47,963 bases of DNA, taken from contig QHYZ01000084.1 in assembly GCA_003225295.1 (NCBI GenBank), forward strand, positions 1 to 47,963. The letters run 5' to 3'. This DNA is from Acidobacteriota bacterium (GTDB lineage Bacteria; Acidobacteriota; Terriglobia; Acidiferrales; UBA7541). Below are positions 9,925-16,803 of this stretch, in pieces. The first letter of the stretch is position 1. Each line of letters starts with the position of its first letter. The notes below the pieces were generated by a model. It was given only the letters and a program-made list of their open reading frames with translations, did no database searches and was not told where the DNA came from. A program made the position numbers and the translations under genes.

Positions 9925-10235
9925 CAAGAAAACGTCCTGTTGCGGGGACGCGCTAATTATGAAATCTTTGCACGGAATTGCAAGCACGCCGCTGGTTTTG
10001 TACTTTGCGGTTCCGCAAAGTACACTTGATCCAGTGGCGAGGGCGAGCCCGGCCCTAAAGGCCGCCGAACCAGACCAAGCGGAAAAAAGCTAAATCGATG
10101 GCATCCTTCCGCTGAAACAAGGTCCCGCTTTCGAAAGCGCGGCGGGGTTTGGCGGGCGTCACGCGCGACAATCCAGTCGTTGGAGAGCTCTAGCTAGAAA
10201 TGAAAAAACACGCTTCGCTCCAGATAAGGATGCGC
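9925..10235. other. Divergent intergenic region, 311 bp
   Basis: Apart from the palindrome at 9999-10024, nothing gene-like was seen here. It must contain promoters for the kinase (minus strand) and the small secreted protein (plus strand), but no strong consensus hexamers stand out. Confidence 0.5.
9999..10024. promoter_or_regulatory. Perfect 12-bp-arm palindrome between divergent genes
   Basis: TGTACTTTGCGG (9999-10010) and CCGCAAAGTACA (10013-10024) are exact reverse complements separated by TT. The site is 75 bp upstream of the kinase start and about 210 bp upstream of 10236. The size and position fit an operator for a dimeric regulator. A transcript hairpin is the alternative, but no U-run follows on either strand. 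The binding factor is unknown. Confidence 0.6.
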
Positions 10236-10670
10236 ATGAGCAAGAACCGATTTTCGGCACGAGTGACGGTTGCAGCCGGATTCCTATTACTGTGTGCGGC
10301 ACCAGGACTGACCCGCGCGCAGGGCAGTCCCCCCAGGCCGCCGCAGACTCACAAGGCCTCACCTGCGGCTCGACCGAAGAATGACGCTCAACCAACGGAC
10401 GATTTCGCCGGGTTGAAGTACACGGATGATCAGAAGGAGAAAATTGACCAGATTCATCAGGATATGAAGTCGCGTATGGATCTGGTGGTCAAAGATGAAA
10501 AGTTAAGTCCAGATCAGAAAGAAGCCATGCTCGAGGGGTACCGGCGGCTGGAGCGCGGCCAGGTTTTCAAGCTGCTGACGCCAGAGCAGCAGAGAGAAGT
10601 TCGCAAGAAAATAAGTGCCCGGCGCGCGGCAGAGCAAGAGAAGAAGAAGAAGCCGTCCCTGCCGAAGTGA
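10236..10670 (+). CDS. Small secreted protein with charged helical C-terminal half
   Basis: This is a 144-residue protein with a classical signal peptide (MSKNRFSARV, then a hydrophobic core, cut near TRAQG), a Pro/Ala/Lys linker, and a highly charged helical region. That region has repeated 'Y/L-T/S-x-D/E-Q-x-x' turns (KYTDDQKEKID, KLSPDQKEAM, LLTPEQQREV). These LTPEQ-like repeats resemble periplasmic Spy/CpxP-type LTxxQ proteins and similar helical hairpins, which suggests a periplasmic chaperone-like or metal-responsive role; this is inference. The start at 10236 was chosen because AAGGA lies 5 nt upstream; a further in-frame ATG at 10200 would add a charged N-terminal extension. The gene is divergent from the kinase. 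Confidence 0.7.
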   Translation: MSKNRFSARVTVAAGFLLLCAAPGLTRAQGSPPRPPQTHKASPAARPKNDAQPTDDFAGLKYTDDQKEKIDQIHQDMKSRMDLVVKDEKLSPDQKEAMLEGYRRLERGQVFKLLTPEQQREVRKKISARRAAEQEKKKKPSLPK

Positions 10671-10982
10671 AGGTTGAGAATCAGTTCTGAACAGGTTGAG
10701 CCTATACAGCGATCTTTGAGAAGAGATTCAGATACATCTTGAAGGGGAACCGAACATCGGTGAGAGAGTCCTTAAATGGCAGCCCACTGCCAGACCTCCT
10801 GACTGTCTTCCTTAACGGCCTCCGCATGTTGCGCAACAATGCTGGCTTCACCCGGGATGACGATCTCGCGGAGGTGTTGTCGGAAGGGATTTGGAGTGCG
10901 CCCGGAGCCGGCGGATCATCGAGCGGTCATCCGCGAGCCCGCAACCGCGGTTCTTGCCCTTTCGCTCTCTCTCTCCGAAGCC
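10671..10982. other. Convergent intergenic region, 312 bp
   Basis: This lies between convergent genes. No convincing terminator hairpin with a U-tract and no coding potential was recognised; the open frames crossing it have no signal, motif or ribosome binding site. Confidence 0.4.
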
Positions 10983-11506
10983 TTATGTGCCAGGTGGCGG
11001 GGTACCGGTCCAGACGTGCTGAACGATTTGCCAACTGCCGTTGGGCTGGCGTTTGAAGATGATTATGTAGCTGCTTTTGGTAGCGATCTTAGCGCCGTTG
11101 GCGATGGTGGTTAAGATTTCGTGGAAGTCGCCGCTATCGTAGGCCAGATCGCCGGATGTTTCGAGGTTCTGGCTGTGGAGGGTGAGGTTGCTGTCGAAGG
11201 TGGCCATTATGGTTTGGAAGAGGGTGCGCAGGGCGATGGAGCCGGTGATGCGTTCGCCGGTGGGTTGGAGGAAGACGGCGTCTGAGGCGTAGAACTTCAG
11301 GATGGCTTCGAGCTGTTTGGCGCGAAGGTCTCGGACCCAGGCTTCGCGGATTTTGGCCAGGGTGACGAGAGTCGAGGCTTGGGGGCGGCGGCGGTGGGGG
11401 AAAAAGTCGGTGCGAGGATGGTAGCGAAGGCCAGGAACGCTATGGCGGCGCGGCGCGAGCAGCGATAGAGGGGCGATTTGGCTGGTGATGTGGAAGAGAC
11501 GTTCAT
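10983..11506 (-). pseudogene. Secreted NTF2/SnoaL-like (DUF4440-type) protein, single frameshift
   Basis: The N terminus and body lie in different frames. Starting at 11506, with AGGAG five bases upstream, one frame gives a good signal peptide (hydrophobic AAIAFLAFATIL, then an Ala-rich cleavage region). The next frame gives an NTF2-fold body: LEAILKFYASDAVFLQPTG, LAYDSGDFHEIL, SYIIIFKRQPNGSWQIVQHV. This matches the DUF4440/SnoaL-like pattern of small secreted or cytosolic ligand-binding or enzyme proteins. Adding one C to the run of five C (plus-strand G5 at 11381-11385) joins the frames perfectly. It is either a one-base deletion in the genome or a homopolymer error in assembly. The gene sits 42 bp downstream of the DUF420 gene on the same strand, so the two are probably co-transcribed. 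Confidence 0.8.
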
Positions 11507-11548
11507 GGCGGCTCCTATTAATTAAATCAGGCCGGCTCAATACCGGGT

Positions 11549-12088
11549 CTAGTACGCATACGCCTTGAGGAAAGCGAAAACCACCACGCCGGTGATCGAA
11601 ACGTAAAGCCAAATGGGAAACGTCCAGCGTGCGATTCGGCGATGCATCGCGAACCGACCCGTCAATGAGAAGAACAACGTCGTCAGCACCAGCGGCAGCG
11701 CGACGATCGAAAGGATTACGTGACTGGCTAGAATGGAAAGGTACAGCGTGCGCACCGGGCCGTGGCCGGGAAACATGGTGTCGCCGTGCAGTGCGTGGTT
11801 CACGATGTAACTGATGAGAAAAACGGAGGAGAACGCGAAGGCTAGCAGCATGCTCGTGCGATGCGCTTCCTTGTTGTGATGTTTGATGAAATACAATCCC
11901 ACGCAGAGTGCAATTGCGCACAATCCGTTCAGAAGCGCGTTGAGGGCCGGCAGAAACATCCAGCGCCCGGCGAAATCAGCCGAAGCATGATGCCCGTACA
12001 GCAGCCATAGCAGAAATGACACTGCGAGGCCGCTCACCGCAACGATCGCTCCAACCACCGGGCGCGGGCTAAATTCAGCCTGTTCCAT
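11549..12088 (-). CDS. DUF420 family membrane protein (CtaM-like)
   Basis: This is a 179-residue protein with about five membrane helices. It carries the conserved His pattern of DUF420: GLYFIKHHNKEAHRTSM, NHALHG followed by FPGHGPVRTLYLSIL, SHVILSIVALPL, and a C-terminal RRIARWTFPIWLYVSITGV. The family includes Bacillus CtaM, needed for maturation of the aa3-type cytochrome oxidase. The His residues suggest haem or copper handling in the membrane, but no oxidase genes are present here, so the partner is unknown. The start is uncertain: ATG at 12088 or 12115, neither with a strong ribosome binding site. The gene lies just upstream of the broken NTF2-like gene and is divergent from the PadR relic. 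Confidence 0.85.
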   Translation of the reverse strand: MEQAEFSPRPVVGAIVAVSGLAVSFLLWLLYGHHASADFAGRWMFLPALNALLNGLCAIALCVGLYFIKHHNKEAHRTSMLLAFAFSSVFLISYIVNHALHGDTMFPGHGPVRTLYLSILASHVILSIVALPLVLTTLFFSLTGRFAMHRRIARWTFPIWLYVSITGVVVFAFLKAYAY

Positions 12089-12293
12089 GCTCACAATTAA
12101 ATCATAAAAATTCATCCGGAAGTCATTTCGGGTCCGCCGCAAGGACAAGCGCGTCGTGATCCGCCGGCAATCGGCGATAAGCTCGCAACGGAGTTTCGTA
12201 CTTCCCACCACGAGAGTTCGGGGAGTCTGCGAGATTTCATCCGATTTGAGGCTCTTAAGCGCACGACCGCGGAAGCCCTGTCGGTTTCTCCTC

Positions 12294-12339
12294 TTGACAA
12301 TCAGTATGAGGAGCGTATTCTCCCCCTGATTGTCAGGGG
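12294..12339 (+). promoter_or_regulatory. Promoter and inverted-repeat operator of the PadR-ADOP unit
   Basis: A TTGACA box (12294-12299) and TATTCT (12316-12321) are spaced 16 bp apart. TGACAATCAG (12295-12304) and CTGATTGTCA (12326-12335) form a perfect 10-bp inverted repeat that overlaps the -35 and encloses the -10. A smaller hairpin (CCCCTGA / TCAGGGG, loop TTG, 12323-12339) overlaps the downstream arm. This geometry is what an autorepressing PadR-type dimer would need. The PadR start codon follows at 12348. Confidence 0.65.
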
Positions 12340-12347
12340 AAGCGTTG

Positions 12348-12660
12348 ATGGCGAACAAGCTAGGTGATCTCGTCCCGGGCACGCTAGTCATGCTCATTCT
12401 CCAAAACGTTGGCGCTGGAACCCATGCATGGGTAGGGATCGCTCCTCCGAACCGCACAGATGAGCAACGGCGTTTTTCAGGTTAATGCGGGTTCGTTACT
12501 AGTAGCCTTTCAGAGCAGCTACAACGAGATGGACTGATCAAAGGCCAATGGAAGGCCACCGAGAATAGCCGGCGAGAAAAGTACTACACAGGACAGGGAC
12601 GAAAGAATGAGAGAGACAACTTACGGCCATCGCTAGAATCTTCCAGGCATTGTAAGGAGG
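12348..12660 (+). pseudogene. PadR-family transcriptional regulator, multiply frameshifted
   Basis: The start ATG at 12348 has AGGGGA seven bases upstream and encodes MANKLGDLVPGTLVMLIL, the typical PadR N terminus (helix 1, 'GTL..LIL'). After GTHAW the frame is lost. The winged-helix continues in a second frame as QMSNGVFQVNAGSLLVAF, and after another shift as LQRDGLIKGQWKATENSRRE and KYYTGQGRK. At least two indels therefore separate recognisable parts. PadR regulators commonly precede ADOP permeases in Acidobacteriota and repress them. Here the ADOP gene begins immediately downstream (12668), so the regulator appears dead while its target is intact. Confidence 0.85.
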
Positions 12661-12667
12661 AGGTTCC

Positions 12668-15394
12668 ATGTCATTACTCGGAAGCGTAGTGACCGGGCTC
12701 CGATCACTGTTCCGCAAGGAACGGGTTGATCGGGAATTAGACGAGGAGCTACGCGGCTATCTGGAGATGGCGGCCCATGAAAAGATGAAGCAAGGTATGA
12801 GCCACCACGATGCAGTTCGAGCAGTGCGTTTGGAAATGGGGAGTCTCGAAGCCACAAGAGAAGTCGTTCGCGCTGCCAGCTGGGAATCTCTTGTGGAGAC
12901 GTGGTGGCAGGATTTGCGCTACGCAGTACGCGGATTGAGACGCAACCCCGGCTTCGCAACCGTCGCAATTCTCTCTCTCGCTCTGGGCATCGGAGCGAAC
13001 AGCGCCATCTTTTCTGTCTTCAATGGCGTGATGCTCAAATCCCTCCCCGTCGAAAAGCCCCAAGAATTGCACCGTATCCGCTTGGAAGCCCGAACCAGAA
13101 CGGCAGGCCGTTTCTCCTATATAGAATTCCAGCGACTGCGCGACTCTGCACACCTTTCCGGGGGAATGGCAGCGATGAGCCGGGTTGTGGACGTCAACCT
13201 GCGCGTCGATGGCGAGCCACAACAGGAATCGGCCAAGATGCAGCTGGTCTCGGGCGAATACTTTCCAGTGCTCGGTGTGTATCCGGCCTTCGGCCGGACG
13301 CTGACACCGGACGATAACCGAACGCTGGGTGAACATCCGGTTGCGGTTATCAGCGGTAATTATTGGCAGCGGCGATTTGCTGGCACACCTAATGTCTTAG
13401 GACAGGGAATAGTCTTGAATGGCACGCACTTCACGATCGTCGGCGTCGGTCCGCGCAGCTTCGCCGGGGTGTGGATTGAAACGCCTGTGGATGTTTGGAT
13501 CCCGCTCATGATGCAGGCCGATGTTCGTTACGCCCAGCACTTCAGCGCCAGCAATAGTGATTATGTGAAACCGTGGATTCCCCAAGAAGGGGTCCGCTGG
13601 CTGGACGTGATTCTCCGCGTAAAGCGAGGAGCCGAGGCCGCCTCTGTCGCTTCGGTAAATTCGATATTCCAGCAATGGGTAAGGCAAGAAGCTGAGACCA
13701 TCGGCAATCTCCAGGAGCGAAAGTTGTTCTTGCAACGCGCATTGGTCTTTGATCCGTTCAACCGCGGATTTTCCGACGTGCGCCGGGACTTTGCAGTCCC
13801 CTTAACTGTGCTGATGGCGATGGTAGCTTTGGTTTTGCTGGTCGCCTGCGCCAATATTGCGAATCTTCTTCTCGCTCGAGGGGCGGCTCGCCAGCGTGAG
13901 ATTGCTGTTCGGCTGTCCATGGGTGCTGGCCGATCTCGTCTGATTCGGCAATTGCTGACGGAAAGCGTGTTGCTTGCGAGTATCGGAGCTACATTGGGTT
14001 TGTTCGTGGCCCACTGGGGCAGCGCGCTATTGGTGCGCATGGCTGTCGGCGTGAAGTCAGGCCCTGCATCTATAGCGGCCGGCGTGGACACTCATGTGCT
14101 GATATTCACAGCAGGCTTGGCCGTGGGCACTGGCATACTCTTCGGATTGGCACCAGCTTTTCGCTTGACTTGCGTGGAGTTAGGGGCCGCTCTCAAGGCA
14201 GACTCCTGCAACCTCCAGGGACGCTCGCGAATCAACTTGAACAAGATGCTGGTCAGTTCCCAGGTGGCACTCTCATTACTGCTCATCGTGGGAGCAGGTC
14301 TATTTGGCAGAAGCCTGCGGAATCTGTGGCACCTTGACAGTGGCTTCGACCGTCAACACTTGCTGACCGTAGAAATAGATCCGCAAAGTGTGGGCTACGT
14401 TCCAGCACAATTAGGTGACATTTTTCGCCGGCTCGTGGAACGCGTGGAAGCCGTTCCTGGAGTTCGTTCCGCAGCCATTGCCGGGTGCGGCTTATCGAAC
14501 CGTTGTCTCAGCTTTGAAGATGGCCTTCAAATCACGGGGTACCAGGCCCACCCCGGCGAACAGATGCTGGTTCAGGGCAACGTCGTCGGCCCGAAATACT
14601 TTTCAACTGTCGGAATGCAATTGCTCGAAGGCCGGGAGTTCAGCGATCGAGATACCGATAAGTCTCCGATGGTTGCGATTGTGAACGAGGCCATGGTGCA
14701 CCGCTATTTTGCAGGACGCAGTGCGGTCGGTCAGCGCTTCGGGAGCGGGACTCCTGATCGGCAGATCATTGGCGTGGTTCGCGACGCGCGCGTCACAAGT
14801 GTTCAACAAGCACCCGTTCCGATGGCCTACTATTTTCTTCCGCAAATGATGGCGCCGGCCGAAGCAATTGAAGTCAAGACGGCCGCAGATCCGCGATGGA
14901 GCGTAGCGGAAGTAAGGAAGGCAGCCGCTGAAGTCGATCCTAACCTCCCGATTCGGTCGGTCACCACACTTTCCGACCAAGTGGACGATAACTTGAATCA
15001 GGAACGTCTGGTTGCGTTTCTTACCCTTGCATTTGGTGGACTGGCGCTCGGGCTGGCCTGCTGTGGCTTGTACGGAGTGATGTCTTATGTAGTAGCGCGA
15101 CGCACTTCGGAATTGGGGATTCGCATGGCGCTGGGAGCATCCCCGCACCAAGTACTCTGGAGTGTCTTGTCAGAATCCTTAGGGCTTGTTGGTCTCGGGC
15201 TCGCGCTTGGTCTGCTGTCAGTGCTGGCTGCTTCGAAATTATTGTCCGGCATGCTGTTTGGCTTGACCGCAAACGATCCCCTAACGATCTCAGGAGCAAT
15301 CCTGATTCTTTTAGCAGTCGCGGCTATCGCTGCCTCCTTACCCGCGTTCCAAGCGGCAAGGGTGGATCCGTTGATGGCCCTTCGATACGAATAA
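12668..15394 (+). CDS. ADOP-family permease (MacB/FtsX-like, duplicated)
   Basis: This is a 908-residue protein with a perfect AAGGAGG-type ribosome binding site. It has an N-terminal soluble permease-prefix domain (about 1-80: RVDRELDEELRGYLEM, AVRAVRLEMGS), then a MacB-type unit with first helix [18 protein letters not shown] (about 97-125), a periplasmic core domain, and an FtsX three-helix domain from about 378 (VACANIANLLLARGAARQRE). A second copy of the same unit has its first helix near 526 and its FtsX domain from about 781 (TSELGIRMALGAS), ending DPLMALRYE. The family is thought to act in export or mechanotransmission with a separate ATPase (ABC type 3 family). No ATPase gene is nearby, hence 'orphan'. 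The length is normal and the gene looks intact. Confidence 0.93.
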   Translation: MSLLGSVVTGLRSLFRKERVDRELDEELRGYLEMAAHEKMKQGMSHHDAVRAVRLEMGSLEATREVVRAASWESLVETWWQDLRYAVRGLRRNPGFATVAILSLALGIGANSAIFSVFNGVMLKSLPVEKPQELHRIRLEARTRTAGRFSYIEFQRLRDSAHLSGGMAAMSRVVDVNLRVDGEPQQESAKMQLVSGEYFPVLGVYPAFGRTLTPDDNRTLGEHPVAVISGNYWQRRFAGTPNVLGQGIVLNGTHFTIVGVGPRSFAGVWIETPVDVWIPLMMQADVRYAQHFSASNSDYVKPWIPQEGVRWLDVILRVKRGAEAASVASVNSIFQQWVRQEAETIGNLQERKLFLQRALVFDPFNRGFSDVRRDFAVPLTVLMAMVALVLLVACANIANLLLARGAARQREIAVRLSMGAGRSRLIRQLLTESVLLASIGATLGLFVAHWGSALLVRMAVGVKSGPASIAAGVDTHVLIFTAGLAVGTGILFGLAPAFRLTCVELGAALKADSCNLQGRSRINLNKMLVSSQVALSLLLIVGAGLFGRSLRNLWHLDSGFDRQHLLTVEIDPQSVGYVPAQLGDIFRRLVERVEAVPGVRSAAIAGCGLSNRCLSFEDGLQITGYQAHPGEQMLVQGNVVGPKYFSTVGMQLLEGREFSDRDTDKSPMVAIVNEAMVHRYFAGRSAVGQRFGSGTPDRQIIGVVRDARVTSVQQAPVPMAYYFLPQMMAPAEAIEVKTAADPRWSVAEVRKAAAEVDPNLPIRSVTTLSDQVDDNLNQERLVAFLTLAFGGLALGLACCGLYGVMSYVVARRTSELGIRMALGASPHQVLWSVLSESLGLVGLGLALGLLSVLAASKLLSGMLFGLTANDPLTISGAILILLAVAAIAASLPAFQAARVDPLMALRYE

Positions 15395-16261
15395 TTTCAC
15401 CGCTCCCCCTGGCGCGGTCTCTGCTCATTCATACTGATTCCGACGGACTTCGGTAAGCGGGCTTTTCCGCCTGGCGTTTCGTCAGCAGTTGCACTTGCTC
15501 ACCCGGTCAGGCCTCACACGCCTGCCGTTCATGGATCGCGGGCGTTAGTATTCGGTGAGATACACTGCCCTGTTAACCATCACAGCCGGACACTATAAGT
15601 CCTTGTCTTGGCGTCGATTGCCTACCCCGCTGTCTCCCCAGCTGTGCCCCAACGTTTCGCCGTGGTTCGCGATAAGACTAGGCGCATAGAATTCCGGTCT
15701 TCAAGTAGAGCCGACGGACAACTTATTATCTGCGCACCGCATGGATAGACTGGGGACGGCCGAAACCTTGCTTCTCGCTGGGCACTTTCCATAGCTTGTT
15801 AACTGACATGGCTTGTGGGTTCGATCGCGGAGACGTGAGAGGCCAAGAGTCAGCTAGGCAGAAGGAGCGGCTGGAATTGTTTGTGCCTTAACGACACCGA
15901 GAGTTTCTTGTGCGCTACGCAGTTGAAAACATTTCTGAACCCAATCTTCCGGCGCAAGCTTGCCGGCCAGGAGATCGTTCACCAGTCCAAGGCATCCAAA
16001 GTTTCGCCGCCGCGGCGGAACGGAAAAAACAGCAGGTTGGGCAGGTTGGGTATGTAGTTTGCAGCCCGTTTCCAGAAGTATTACAATGCTCCCGGAGCAG
16101 ATGCGCCGCTCTCTCCGTCCGCTGCTTTGGAGTTAACAGCGTTCCTTCTAAATCCGGCAGCGGTGAGCCAATTGCGGGCAAACTGTTTCAAGAGATCCGG
16201 AAGGGAGACGCCCTTCGTGCCAATGAGTAGCGAACCGCATTGGGCAAATTGTCGGTATAAC
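15395..16261. other. 867-bp region without recognisable genes
   Basis: Short open frames occur on both strands (for example around 15910-16230), but none has a family motif, signal peptide or ribosome binding site. It may be decayed coding sequence; I could not identify an ancestor. It ends at repeat copy A. Confidence 0.5.
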
Positions 16262-16400
16262 AACGCGCGGTTGCGCGGTAGCTCAACTCGGCTGTTTACA
16301 CAGAACTTCAAATCGCATAAATTGTTTCTCTGGGGTTGGTTAACAGCCTCGGGACCATTCCCAAATCCCTCTTTGGTGTCCCCCATATGTCCCCAGCCAT
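16262..16400 (+). repeat. Dispersed tRNA-Asn-half repeat, copy A (degenerate)
   Basis: This contains a shortened tRNA-Asn 5' half (CGCGGTAGCTCAACTCGGCTGTTTA, about 10 bp of the D-arm/anticodon region deleted), then the tail shared with copies B and C: CAGAACTTCAAATC, GTTTCTCTGG, GGTTAACAGCCTCGGGACC, and a GTCCCC-rich stretch. GGCTGTT (16290) and TTAACAGCC (16340-16348) form the outer arms of the conserved hairpin. Confidence 0.75.
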
Positions 16401-16425
16401 CAGCTTAGTTAGGGGAAAGACCTCA

Positions 16426-16791
16426 ATGGTAAAGCAGGTATTACCTGGATTGCTCTTGGAGGCTGCCCACAGTAGACGTTGCTATTGCGGTCAGGCATTG
16501 ACATTGAACGCCAACGCAACGCAACTCGGTACTTACGCGGCCCAGGTTGCCCAACGGCTGGGGGTGGGCATTGAAATCGAATACGAAACCAACACCCGCC
16601 CCAACCTAACGGCGCTGCAACAATTCACTGGCGGCTACCGGGCGAACGAGCCTTACGACGGCACTGGCGCGGATCCGGCCACTCGCTTGACCACCGACCT
16701 CGCGCTGTTTGCTCTTGATCAAGGACTAGAATTACGGGGCCAGTTAATGTCGCATACTGGAGCCCTCCTGCTGAGATGGACTATGGACTGA
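16426..16791 (+). CDS. Hypothetical protein upstream of the multihaem cytochrome
   Basis: This is a 121-residue frame starting MVKQVLPGLLLEAAHS with AGGGGA about 10 bases upstream. The stop is 12 bp before the cytochrome start, so the two could be co-transcribed. I do not recognise a family. The middle is acidic and polar (GVGIEIEYETNTRPNLTALQ, EPYDGTGADPATRL) and there is no signal peptide or membrane helix. It could be a decayed fragment; the frame extends upstream into repeat copy A, which argues against a longer start. Confidence 0.35.
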   Translation: MVKQVLPGLLLEAAHSRRCYCGQALTLNANATQLGTYAAQVAQRLGVGIEIEYETNTRPNLTALQQFTGGYRANEPYDGTGADPATRLTTDLALFALDQGLELRGQLMSHTGALLLRWTMD

Positions 16792-16803
16792 GGTGGCTAG
16801 AGC

